A stretch of 64,000 bases of DNA from Apostichopus japonicus (lineage: Eukaryota > Echinodermata > Holothuroidea > Aspidochirotida > Stichopodidae). The notes under the pieces are model-generated. The model did no database searches and was not told the origin of the DNA. It worked only from the letters and a program-made list of their open reading frames with translations. Numbering within the stretch: the stretch's first letter is position 1; each line of letters starts with the position of its first letter. The stretch is from the NCBI RefSeq assembly GCF_037975245.1, contig NC_092578.1, positions 15,110,321-15,174,320 of the forward strand, read 5' to 3'. Shown here piece by piece: positions 28,101-41,200 of this stretch. Both the position numbers and the translations under genes were made by a program.

Positions 28101-28610
28101 GTCTGTCTCATCCCTTAGATACCGTCACGTCTGTCTCATCTCTTTGATACCATCACGTCTGTCTCATCCCTTTGATACCCTCACGTCTGTCTCATCCTTT
28201 AGATACCACCACGTCTGTCTGATCCCTTTGATACCCTCACGTCTGTCTCATCTCGTAGATACCGTCACGTCTGTCTCATCCCTTAGATACTGTCACGTCT
28301 GTCTCATCTCTTAGATACCATCACGTCTGTCTGAACCCTTTGATACCCATCACGACTGTCTCATCCCTTAGATACCCTCACGTCTGTCTCATCCCTTAGA
28401 TACCATCACGTCTGTCTCATCCCTTAGATACCGTCACGTCTGTCTCATCTCTTAGATACAATCACGTCTGTCCCATCCTTTAGATACCATCACGTCTGTC
28501 TGATCTCTTAGATACCATCACATCTGTCTGAACCCTTTGATACCCTCACGTATGTCTCATCCCTTAGATACCCTCACGTCTGTCCCAACCTTAGATACCA
28601 TCATGTCTGT
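25170..28610. repeat. Higher-order satellite block, first copy
   Basis: This stretch reappears 3,790 bp further on (28,960-32,400) with only a scattering of single-base differences, for example cgactg versus cgtctg near 26,513/30,303. Landmark short monomers, including the ATTACGTCTCATCCATTAG variant at 25,470 and 29,260, keep the same offset. Boundaries are estimated by eye. Confidence 0.8.
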
Positions 28611-28959
28611 CTCAACCCCTACATACCATCACGTCTGTCTCATCCGTTAGATACCACGTCTGTCCCATCCCTTAGATACCATCACGTCTGTCTGATCCCT
28701 TAGATACCATCACGTCTGTCTCTTCCCTTAGATACCCTTACGTCTGTGTCATCCCTTATATGCCATTACGTCTCATCCATTAGATACCTTCACGTCTGTC
28801 TGATCCCTTAGATACCGTCACGTCTGTGTCATCCCTTAGATAACATCACGTCTGATCCCTTACATACCATCATGTCTGTCTGCTCCATTTCATAGCATCA
28901 CGTCTGTCTCATCCCTTAGATGCCATCACGTCTGTCTTATACCTTAAATACCATCACGT

Positions 28960-31900
28960 CTGTCTCATCCCTTAGATACCATCACGTCTGTCTCATCCCT
29001 TAGATACCGTCACGTCTGTCTCATCTCTTAGATACCATCACGTCTGTCTCATCCCTTTGATACCCTCACGTCTGTCTTGTCCTTTAGATACCATCACGTC
29101 TGTCTCATCTCTTAGATACCATCACATCTGTCTGAACCCTTTGATACCCTCACGTATGTCCCATCCCTTAGATACCATCACGTCTGTCTGATATCTTAGA
29201 TACCATCACGTCTGTCTCTTCCCTTAGATACCCTTACGTCTGTGTCATCCCTTATATGCCATTACGTCTCATCCATTAGATACCTTCACGTCTGTCTGAT
29301 CCCTTAGATACCGTCACGTCTGTGTCATCCCTTAGATAACATCACGTCTGATCCCTTACATACCATCATGTCTGTCTGCTCCATTTCATAGCATCACGTC
29401 TGTCTCATCCCTTAGATGCCATCACGTCTGTCTTATACCTTAAATACCATCACGTCTGTCTCATCCCTTAGATACCATCACGTAAGTCTGATCCCTTAGA
29501 TACCGTCACGTCTGTCTGATCCCTTAGATACCGTCACGTCTGTCTGATCCCTTAGATACCCTCACGTCTGTCTCATCCCTTAGATGCCATCACTTCTGTC
29601 TTATACCTTAAATACCATCACGTCTGTCTCATCCCTTAGATACCATCACGTAAGTCTGATCCCTTAGATACCGTCACGTCTGTCTGATCCCTTAGATACC
29701 GTCACGTCTGTCTGATCCCTTAGATACCCTCACGTCTGTCTCATCTCTTAGATAACATCGCGTCTATCTCATCTCTTAGATAACATCGCGTCTGTCTCAT
29801 CCTTTAGATACCATCACGTCTGTCTCATCCCTTAGATTCCCTCACGTCTGTGTTATCCCTTAGATACCCTCACGTCTGGCTGATCCCTTTGATACCCTCA
29901 CGTCTGTCTCATCCCTTAGATACCGTCACGTCTGTCTCATCTCTTTGATACCATCACGTCTGTCTGATCCCTTTGATACCCTCACGTCTGTCTCATCCTT
30001 TAGATACCACCACGTCTGTCTGATCCCTTTGATACCATCACGTCTGTCTCATCTCTTAGATAGCATCACGTCTGTCTGATCCCTTTGATACCCTCACGTC
30101 TGTCTCATCTCGTAGATACCGTCACGTCTGTCTCATCCCTTAGATACCGTCACGTCTGTCTCATCTCTTAGATACCATCACGTTTGTCTGAACCCTTTGA
30201 TACCCTCACGTATGTCTCATCCTTTAGATACCCTCACGTCTGTCCCAACCCTTAGATACCATCACGTCTGTCTCAACCCTTACATACCCATCACGTCTGT
30301 CTCATCCCTTAGATACCATCACGTCTGTCTCATCCCTTAGATACCATCACGTCTGTCTCATCCCTTAGATACCGTCACGTCTGTCTCATCTCTTAGATAC
30401 CATCACGTCTGTCCCATCCTTTAGATACCATCACGTCTGTCTGATCTCTTAGATACCATCACATCTGTCTGATCCCTTTGATACCATCACGTATGTCTCA
30501 TCTCTTAGATAGCATCACGTCTGTCTGATCCCTTTGATACCCTCACGTCTGTCTCATCTCGTAGATACCGTCACGTCTGTCTCATCCCTTAGATACCGTC
30601 ACGTCTGTCTCATCTCTTAGATACCATCACGTCTGTCTGAACCCTTTGATACCATCACGTATGTCTCATCTCTTAGATAGCATCACGTCTGTCTGATCCC
30701 TTTGATACCCTCACGTCTGTCTCATCTCGTAGATACCGTCACGTCTGTCTCATCCCTTAGATACCATCACGTCTGTCTCAACCCCTAGATTCCCTCACGT
30801 CTGTGTTATCCCTTAGATACCCTCACGTCTGGCTGATCCCTTAGATACCATCACGTCTGTCTGATCCCTTAGATACTGTCACGTCTGTCTGATCCCTTAG
30901 ATACCCTCACGTCTGTCTGATCCCTTAGATACCCTCACTTCTGTCTCATCCTTTAGATACCATCGCGTCTGTCTGATCCCTTTGATACCCTCACGTCTGT
31001 CTCATCCCTTAGATACCGTCACGTCTGTCTCATCTCTTTGATACCATCACGTCTGTCTGATCCCTTTGATACCCTCACGTCTGTCTCATCCTTTAGATAC
31101 CACCACGTCTGTCTGATCCCTTTGATACCATCACGTCTGTCTCATCTCTTAGATAGCATCACGTCTGTCTGATCCCTTTGATACCCTCACGTCTGTCTTG
31201 TCCTTTAGATAACATCCATTCTGTCTCATCTCTTAGATACTATCACGTCTGTCTGAACCCTTTGATACCCTCACGTATGTCTCATCCCTTAGATACCCTC
31301 ACGTCTGTCCCAACCCTTAGATACCATCACGTCTGTCTCAACCCTTACATACTCATCACGACTGTCTCATCCCTTAGATACCCTCACGTCTGTCTCATCT
31401 CGTAGATACCGTCACGTCTGTCTCATCCCTTAGATACCGTCACGTCTGTCTCATCTCTTAGATACCATCACGTCTGTCTGATCCCTTTGATACCCTCACG
31501 TCTGTCTTGTCCTTTAGATACCATCACGTCTGTCTCATCTCTTAGATAGCATCACGTCTGTCTCATCCTTTAGATACCATCACGTCTGTCTCATCCCTTA
31601 GATTCCCTCACGTCTGTGTTATCCCTTAGATACCCTCACGTCTGGCTGATCCCTTAGATACATCACGTCTGTCTCATCCCTTAGATTCCCTCACGTCTGT
31701 GTTATCCCTTAGATACCCTCACGTCTGGCTGATCACTTAGATACCATCACGTCTGTCTGATCCCTTAGATACCCTCACGTCTGTCTGATCCCTTAGATAC
31801 CCTCACGTCTGTCTGATCCCTTAGATACCCTCACTTCTGTCTCATCCTTTAGATACCATCGCGTCTGTCTGATCCCTTTGATACCCTCACGTCTGTCTCA

Positions 31901-32400
31901 TCCCTTAGATACCGTCACGTCTGTCTCATCTCTTTGATACCATCACGTCTGTCTCATCCCTTTGATACCCTCACGTCTGTCTCATCCTTTAGATACCACC
32001 ACGTCTGTCTGATCCCTTTGATACCCTCACGTCTGTCTCATCTCGTAGATACCGTCACGTCTGTCTCATCCCTTAGATACTGTCACGTCTGTCTCATCTC
32101 TTAGATACCATCACGTCTGTCTGAACCCTTTGATACCCATCACGACTGTCTCATCCCTTAGATACCCTCACGTCTGTCTCATCCCTTAGATACCATCACG
32201 TCTGTCTCATCCCTTAGATACCGTCACGTCTGTCTCATCTCTTAGATACAATCACGTCTGTCCCATCCTTTAGATACCATCACGTCTGTCTGATCTCTTA
32301 GATACCATCACATCTGTCTGAACCCTTTGATACCCTCACGTATGTCTCATCCCTTAGATACCCTCACGTCTGTCCCAACCTTAGATACCATCATGTCTGT
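28960..32400. repeat. Higher-order satellite block, second copy
   Basis: Near-identical duplicate of 25,170-28,610 at an offset of 3,790 bp. Downstream, a further block of about 1.1 kb (32,430-33,540) recurs at 34,900-36,010, offset about 2,470 bp, so several rounds of segmental amplification occurred inside the array. Confidence 0.8.
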
Positions 32401-35400
32401 CTGATCCCTTAGATACCATCACGTCTGTCTCTTCCCTTAGATACCCTCACGTCTGTCCCAACCTTAGATACCATCATGTCTGTCTGATCCCTTAGATACC
32501 ATCACGTCTGTCTCTTCCCTTAGATACCCTTACGTCTGTGTCATCCCTTATATGCCATTACGTCTCATCCATTAGATACCTTCACGTCTGTCTGATCCCT
32601 TAGATACCGTCACGTCTGTGTCATCCCTTAGATAACATCACGTCTGATCCCTTACATACCATCATGTCTGTCTGCTCCATTTCATAGCATCACGTCTGTC
32701 TGATCCCTTAGATGCCATCACGTCTGTCTTATACCTTAAATACCATCACGTCTGTCTCATCCCTTAGATACCATCACGTAAGTCTGATCCCTTAGATACC
32801 GTCACGTCTGTCTGATCCCTTAGATACCGTCACGTCTGTCTGATCCCTTAGATACCCTCACGTCTGTCTCATCTAATAGATAACATCACGTCTATCTCAT
32901 CTCTTAGATAACATCGCGTCTGTCTCATCCTTTAGATACCATCACGTCTGTCTCATCCCTTAGATTCCCTCACGTCTGTGTTATCCCTTAGATACCCTCA
33001 CGTCTGGCTGATCCCTTAGATACATCACGTCTGTCTCATCCCTTAGATTCCCTCACGTCTGTGTTATCCCTTAGATACCCTCACGTCTGGCTGATCCCTT
33101 AGATACCATCACGTCTGTCTGATCCCTTAGATACCGTCACGTCTGTCTGATCCCTTAGATTCCCTCACGTCTGTGTTATCCCTTAGATACCCTCACGTCT
33201 GGCTGATCCCTTAGATACCATCACGTCTGTCTCATCCCTTAGATACCGTCACGTCTGTCTCATCTCTTAGATACCATCACATCTGTCTGAACCCTTTGAT
33301 ACCCTCACGTATGTCCCATCCCTTAGATACCATCACGTCTGTCTGATCCCTTAGATACCATCACGTCTGTCTCTTCCCTTAGATACCCTTACGTCTGTGT
33401 CATCCCTTATATGCCATTACGTCTCATCCATTAGATACCTTCACGTCTGTCTGATCCCTTAGATACCGTCACGTCTGTGTCATCCCTTAGATAACATCAC
33501 GTCTGATCCCTTACATACCATCATGTCTGTCTGCTCCATTTCATAGCATCACGTCTGTCTGATCCCTTTGATACCCTCACGTCTGTCTCATCCATTAGAT
33601 ACCGTCACGTCTGTCTCATCTCTTTGATACCATCACGTCTGTCTGATCCCTTTGATACCCTCACGTCTGTCTCATCCTTTAGATACCACCACGTCTGTCT
33701 GATCCCTTTGATACCATCACGTCTGTCTCATCTTAGATAGCATCACGTCTGTCTGATCCCTTTGATACCCTCACGTCTGTCTTGTCCTTTAGATAACATC
33801 CATTCTGTCTCATCTCTTAGATACTATCACGTCTGTCTGAACCCTTTGATACCCTCACGTATGTCTCATCCCTTAGATACCCTCACGTCTGTCCCAACCC
33901 TTAGATACCATCACGTCTGTCTCATCCCTTAGATTCCCTCACGTCTGTGTTATCCCTTAGATACCCTCACGTCTGGCTGATCCCTTAGATACATCACGTC
34001 TGTCTCATCCCTTAGATTCCCTCACGTCTGTGTTATCCCTTAGATACCCTCACGTCTGGCTGATCACTTAGATACCATCACGTCTGTCTGATCCCTTAGA
34101 TACCGTCACGTCTGTCTGATCCCTTAGATACCCTCACGTCTGTCTGATCCCTTAGATACCCTCACTTCTGTCTCATCCTTTAGATACCATCGCGTCTGTC
34201 TGATCCCTTTGATACCCTCACGTCTGTCTCATCCCTTAGATACCGTCACGTCTGTCTCATCTCTTTGATACCATCACGTCTGTCTCATCCCTTTGATACC
34301 CTCACGTCTGTCTCATCCTTTAGATACCACCACGTCTGTCTGATCCCTTTGATACCATCACGTCTGTCTCATCTCTTAGATACCATCACGTCTGTCTGAT
34401 CCCTTTGATACCCTCACGTCTGTCTCATCTCGTAGATACCGTCACGTCTGTCTCATCCCTTAGATACTGTCACGTCTGTCTCATCTCTTAGATACCATCA
34501 CGTCTGTCTGAACCCTTTGATACCCTCACGTATGTCTCATCCTTTAGATACCCTCACGTCTGTCCCAACCCTTAGATACCATCACGTCTGTCTCAACCCT
34601 TACATACCCATCACGACTGTCTCATCCCTTAGATACCCTCACGTCTGTCTCATCCCTTAGATACCATCACGTCTGTCTCATCCCTTAGATACCGTCACGT
34701 CTGTCTCATCTCTTAGATACCATCACGTCTGTCCCATCCTTTAGATACCATCACGTCTGTCTGATCTCTTAGATACCATCACATCTGTCTGAACCCTTTG
34801 ATACCCTCACGTATGTCTCATCCCTTAGATACCCTCACGTCTGTCCCAACCTTAGATACCATCATGTCTGTCTCAACCCCTACATACCATCACGTCTGTC
34901 TCATCCGTTAGATACCACGTCTGTCCCATCCCTTAGATACCATCACGTCTGTCTGATCCCTTAGATACCATCACGTCTGTCTCTTCCCTTAGATACCCTT
35001 ACGTCTGTGTCATCCCTTATATGCCATTACGTCTCATCCATTAGATACCTTCACGTCTGTCTGATCCCTTAGATACCGTCACGTCTGTGTCATCCCTTAG
35101 ATAACATCACGTCTGATCCCTTACATACCATCATGTCTGTCTGCTCCATTTCATAGCATCACGTCTGTCTGATCCCTTAGATGCCATCACGTCTGTCTTA
35201 TACCTTAAATACCATCACGTCTGTCTCATCCCTTAGATACCATCACGTAAGTCTGATCCCTTAGATACCGTCACGTCTGTCTGATCCCTTAGATACCGTC
35301 ACGTCTGTCTGATCCCTTAGATACCCTCACGTCTGTCTCATCTAATAGATAACATCACGTCTATCTCATCTCTTAGATAACATCGCGTCTGTCTCATCCT

Positions 35401-37344
35401 TTAGATACCATCACGTCTGTCTCATCCCTTAGATTCCCTCACGTCTGTGTTATCCCTTAGATACCCTCACGTCTGGCTGATCCCTTAGATACATCACGTC
35501 TGTCTCATCCCTTAGATTCCCTCACGTCTGTGTTATCCCTTAGATACCCTCACGTCTGGCTGATCCCTTAGATACCATCACGTCTGTCTGATCCCTTAGA
35601 TACCGTCACGTCTGTCTGATCCCTTAGATTCCCTCACGTCTGTGTTATCCCTTAGATACCCTCACGTCTGGCTGATCCCTTAGATACCATCACGTCTGTC
35701 TCATCCCTTAGATACCGTCACGTCTGTCTCATCTCTTAGATACCATCACATCTGTCTGAACCCTTTGATACCCTCACGTATGTCCCATCCCTTAGATACC
35801 ATCACGTCTGTCTGATCCCTTAGATACCATCACGTCTGTCTCTTCCCTTAGATACCCTTACGTCTGTGTCATCCCTTATATGCCATTACGTCTCATCCAT
35901 TAGATACCTTCACGTCTGTCTGATCCCTTAGATACCGTCACGTCTGTGTCATCCCTTAGATAACATCACGTCTGATCCCTTACATACCATCATGTCTGTC
36001 TGCTCCATTTCATAGCATCACGTCTGTCTGATCCCTTAGATACCGTCACGTCTGTCTGATCCCTTAGATTCCCTCACGTCTGTGTTATCCCTTAGATACC
36101 CTCACGTCTGTCTCATCTCTTAGATACCATCACATCTGTCTGAACCCTTTGATACCCTCACGTATGTCTCATGCCTTAGATACCCTCACGTCTGTCCCAA
36201 CCTTAGATACCATCACGTCTGTCTCAACCCCTACATACCATCACGTCTGTGTCATCCCTTAGATACCATCACGTCTGTCTCATCCCTTAGATACCGTCAC
36301 GTCTGTCTCATCCCTTAGATACCCTCACGTCTGTCTCATCCCTTAGATACCATCACGTCTGTCTCATCCCTTAGATACCGTCACGTCTGTCTCATCTCTT
36401 AGATACCATTACGTCTGTCTGATCCCTTTGATACCCTTACGTCTGTCTTGTCCTTTAGATACCATCACGTCTGTCTCATCTCTTAGATAGCATCACGTCT
36501 GTCCCATCCTTTAGATACCATCACGTCTGTCTGAACCCTTTGATACCCTCACGTATGTCTCATCCTTTAGATACCCTCACGTCTGTCCCAACCCTTAGAT
36601 ACCATCACGTCTGTCTCATCCCTTAGATACCGTCACGTCTGTCTCATCCCTTAGATACCGTCACGTCTGTCTCATCCCTTAGATACCGTCACGTCTGTCT
36701 CATCCCTTAGATACCGTCACGTCTGTCTCATCTCTTAGATACCATCACATCTGTCTGAACCCTTTGATACCCTCACGTATGTCTCATCCCTTAGATACCC
36801 TCACGTCTGTCCCAACCTTAGATACCATCACGTCTGTCTCAACCCCTACATACCATCACGTCTGTGTCATCCCTTAGATACCATCACGTCTGTCTCATCC
36901 CTTAGATACCGTCACGTCTGTCTCATCTCTTAGATAGCATCACGTCTGTCTGATCCCTTTGATACCCTCACGTCTGTCTTGTCCTTTAGATACCATCACG
37001 TCTGTCTCATCTCTTAGATAGCATCACGTCTGTCCCATCCTTTAGATACCATCACGTCTGTCTGATCTCTTAGATAGCATCACATCTGTCTGAACCCTTT
37101 GATACCATCACGTCTGTCTGATCTCTTAGATACCATCACATCTGTCTGAACCCTTTGATACCCTCACGTATGTCTCATCCCTTAGATACCCTCACGTCTG
37201 TCCCAACCCTTAGATACCCTCACGTCTGTCTGATCTCTGAGATACCCTCACGTCTGTACCAACCCTTACATACCATCGCGTCTGTCTCAACCCTTAGATA
37301 CCATCACGTCTGTCTCATCCCATAGATACAATCCCTTACATACA

Positions 37345-38297
37345 GGGAAAATGAAGACTTTTTCTTCCCCAGGAAAGTACTACTGAAAAGTAGGATAAAG
37401 CTACTGACACCCCATCACCCTCTCATTTCTAGTAATATACGCCAAATGCGTAAAAGAGTACTTCCACGTATTGCGTTTACTATTTCACAGTCCTACTTAG
37501 GCTGCTGCCTCTTGAAAAAGGCGCTAAAAATATTCAAGCCGCATTTGAGTTATGTTGTAACTTTTTATCACACTGATCAGTTTCCATGTCAAGCCAGCAG
37601 CTGACCACTGGCCGATTGAACTCCAATCTTGACCGTCGTCACCTGAAAAAAATCGTGGATAGTCGGGATCCAAACGTAGGATAACCGAGTGAGGTCGCTT
37701 TCCATTTTAACAAATGCATAACAGCATTAATCAAAGGGTTGATAGCCTTTTCACCATATTTTGGTGGCGAGACTGCAGGTTCGAATCATTAGGGATAAAT
37801 AGACACAAAAACAATGGCTATGAATATTTTAATATGAATATTAGGGGGAAATTTACATTGTATGCCTTGTTATGTTTATATCCATGTTTTACCTTATAGT
37901 TTGGTATTCTTTATTTTATTTAGATATAACTGTTTAAGGTGGAACTATGACGTAACATCTCATGTAAAACACGTTTAATATATTCAGAAAAAAAGAAAGA
38001 TCAGGGGAATAATTTTTAGCATTATAGTTTTTAATTTTATTTTAATTTTTATGTTTCACAATTGCTGGTTTTACTCGCTTGTAAGTTTGTGAAATATTTG
38101 GTACGTTTTATTATTGCCCTTACGTTACGCTTGTACAATTTTCTTCAACTTTAAGAATGTCAATTTTCTTTGCAGCATGTATATCGACATTTTCTTCATT
38201 GATATCCGCTCTGGAGTCACACCTCTCAATCAAAGCTCCTCTCGACCGCCCCGCCCCCGCCCCACCCCTCCCCGCCCCAAGTCTGATATTTGTTTCT
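37345..38297 (-). other. Spacer and 3' flank of coiled-coil paralogue B
   Basis: About 265 bp of unique sequence separates the satellite from 37,612, where homology to the 3' flank of paralogue A (14,300 onward) begins and continues to the stop codon at 38,298. It is therefore the junction between the satellite and the second duplication unit. No separate gene seen. Confidence 0.7.
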
Positions 38298-41200
38298 TTA
38301 AGTATTTTCATAAGCCATGATCTCCTCCTGTAGATCTCTGTTATCTTTCTCGATTTCATCCATTTGCTTCTGCATCCTCTTCATCTCCTTCGTTTTCTCT
38401 TTAACTTTCATCCTGTAAATGGAAGATAATAAACCAACTATGTTGGAGCAAAACTAAGAATATGTATATTAATCAATTTTGTACACAGACACTCATAATC
38501 AAATGATCCCTGTTCTTAGTTCATTGGGACGCAGAGAAGTCCGGGTTATCCCCAGATATATTTATATTGCTTGGACGCGGTATTACCTCTGACGTAACCT
38601 GGGTAAAAGCTTTCAAAGAATGTAACATTCAAAATTAGTATACTATTTTATTTGGCATGGACAGAATCCTCAGAAAAAGAAGGGAACAAAATCAAGATGG
38701 AGTTCGATTACCGGTTAATTTCCCCAAGAATAAATCAGTTAACCGGTTTGCATTAAAGAAAAATGTAAAAGGTCACCAAAGACAACAAGATTTTTACAAA
38801 ATGTTTTGTAACGTCAAACCTGTTACGTAAATTACATGAATACTTACTCCGCTTTGTCTAACTCACTGAGCAGAGTTGTGACGTCACTCTCACGATCCGC
38901 CAAATCACGGCTAATCCTTTTGAATTCTTCCTCCCTCTCCGCGACAATCGCCTGTAATCTTTCCATTTCCTGCTCGTTCCACATATTTTTCTTTTTCATT
39001 TGTATGAAATTCATTTTTGCATGAGTCTTAACACGCTCCGCTTCTTTTAACTGCATAGCTCTGTGCATTGCGTGAACATCGTTTTTCCTCATCGATGAAG
39101 CTTGATGAATCCATTGCTGCAATTCGCTCTCCAACTTATCCTTACTACTAACAAGTTCACCATTTTCTTTCTTGAGTTGTATCAAATCGTTGTTAGTTTT
39201 GTATAAGTCTTTCTTCAACCAACGAATCAACGATCTCATCTCCTCCTGCTCCTTGGTCTTCTCATTCAGTTCTCCTTTAAGTTGCGTCACTCTGACGTCA
39301 CGATCAGATGCTACGTCATTATCTGACAAAAGACCCTTGTCTCGCTTCGATGTTAACAACCCATCGGTCTTCACATGCATCCTGTGTTTCATTTTATCGT
39401 ATTGTTGCCTAAGGTGAGCATGTTTGTCCTGTAGATTTAAGAACCTCTTTTGCAATTGTTTGTTATTCTGACGTAAGTGATCTGCTTTATATTCTGAATC
39501 TTTCTGAAGATCAATGTTAGTCTTTTCCAGACGTTTTATTTGTTCCCCAAGTGCAATCAACTCATCTATATTCTCCTTGTTTTGCTGTACAAGTACCCGT
39601 CCGACAGGATGGGTGAACTGATTCTTGTGAATCATATATTGATCAAGTTCACATATCAGAAAAGAAAGCTGTGAATGTGAACCCTTGTCTATGTCATGCA
39701 TTTCTTCTCTGTGTTTCATGAAAGACCCTCTGTGTTCCTCTGCTCTTTCAGATTGCATTTCTTCTTGGTCTTGTTGCAAGCCGGTACTGTTACATTTCTG
39801 GAGGAGATCAATCAGTTTCTTCTTTGCTTCTTCATTTTCCTCTCTAAGTGTTTGGCTGTTCCTTACAAGAACGTCGTAGTTACATCTTGTCTGGCTAAGT
39901 TCCTTTTTGTACTTAGACTCATACCTTACTTTTTCTTGTTGAAAGGTTGCTGTTAATTCTTCAATGACAGCGTTACTGCAGCAGGTCTCAAGGAATAAAC
40001 GAACTTGCAGCAGTTCGTGTTCTTCTGTTAAATTCTTCATCTCGTTCAATTGTCTTTGTAGTTCGTCTGCTTTCAGTTTGAATTCATTCTCTCTCGATAC
40101 AGCCTTCTTCAGAACCTCGATCTGGCTGAGGGATTCTTGCATTTTCTGTTCATAGCACTTCAGTTTGTGTTCTTTCTCCTCAACCATTTTGCTGTAATAC
40201 TCTGCCATGCTGTCCATCTGATGTTGCAATTGAGACTTCTCTTTGTCAAGATTTTCCTCCAGCTGTTTAATCTCACCCATGTATTGCGTTATTTTCATCT
40301 CATGGATCATCTCCATCTCCCTGCTGTGTTCCATAAAATCTGCGTAAGACTGATTCAATTCTTCCAGCTTATTCTGCAGCTCGTTCTTTTCTCCGATTAC
40401 TTTCTCCGTAATAATCATTCCGTCTCCGATCTTCATCTCGTATTCTCTTTCAAGGTCCTTCAGTTCATCCTGATGAAACAGTATTTGTTCTTTCAATGTA
40501 TATTCTAGTGCTTTCATCCCGGACTGAAGACTTTGAATTAATTCATCTTTGGCAACAATCTGAGAATCCATTCGTCTTTTCATGCAAGTCATCTCCTCTT
40601 CGTGAATCTCTCTAATGACTTTTGCCTCTTCACTATGAATCTTTCTTTCTGAAACAAACTTTTCTTCCATGGTCTTTACATCCGATTCGAGGTACTGCAT
40701 GTTAGCTTCATGCTCGGCATTAACAGTAGTAAAGTCCTGTTTAACTTTCTCCAGATTTTTCTCTAAAACCTTCATAGTCTTCTTTAGACTCCGGTTATTG
40801 TTTCGCAATGATGTAAGTTCTTTCTTAGCGTTGCTTAGCTCGTCAGTGACTTTAAAAACAACGCTTTTGCTCTTGTTTAAAGTAATGGCCATGTTTTCCA
40901 TCTCTTTCTTGTACCTCTCACAATCTCTCTCCTTTATGAGAAGCATTTCTCCCCATTGCTTGCGTAGGGTTTCCTCTTGCTCACAAAAGAACTGCCTCTG
41001 GGATCTCAGTTTTTCCTCCAGATTCTTAACTCCGGATTCAAGAAAAGACTTTTCAGCTTGTAGTTTATCTTTGAATCTCAAAGAAGTCTGCAGATCGTAC
41101 TCGGTCTTATCAGCAGTAATCTGGAGTGACGTCATTTCGATCTTGAGCTGCTGGTTGTCTTCCAGTAATGACGTCATTTTGGTGTTAGCGTTGTTGAGCT

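Larger units (their letters stand above)
21781..37344. repeat. 28-bp minisatellite array, about 15.6 kb
   Basis: Tandem copies of a 28-bp monomer, ATACCRTCACGTCTGTCTSA followed by TCCCTTAG, run without other sequence for 15.6 kb, which by length is roughly 550 copies. Monomer variants recur in fixed order, including short forms (for example TTACGTCTCATCCATTAG), so kilobase blocks are repeated inside the array. Nearly every monomer carries a CpG in CACGTC and a GTCTG motif. The 60-75-residue open frames in it arise because three monomers equal 84 nt (28 codons); they are not genes. It lies between coiled-coil paralogues A and B. Confidence 0.97.

Noticed and set aside
22420-31405. Open frames of 60-75 codons inside the satellite (for example 24706, 27388, 31178)
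   Set aside because: They repeat because three 28-bp monomers make 84 nt, a multiple of three; translation is a tandem artefact, with no start context or splice support.
21781-37344. CRISPR array
   Set aside because: Monomers are contiguous with no unique spacers, and the setting is eukaryotic; it is a minisatellite.
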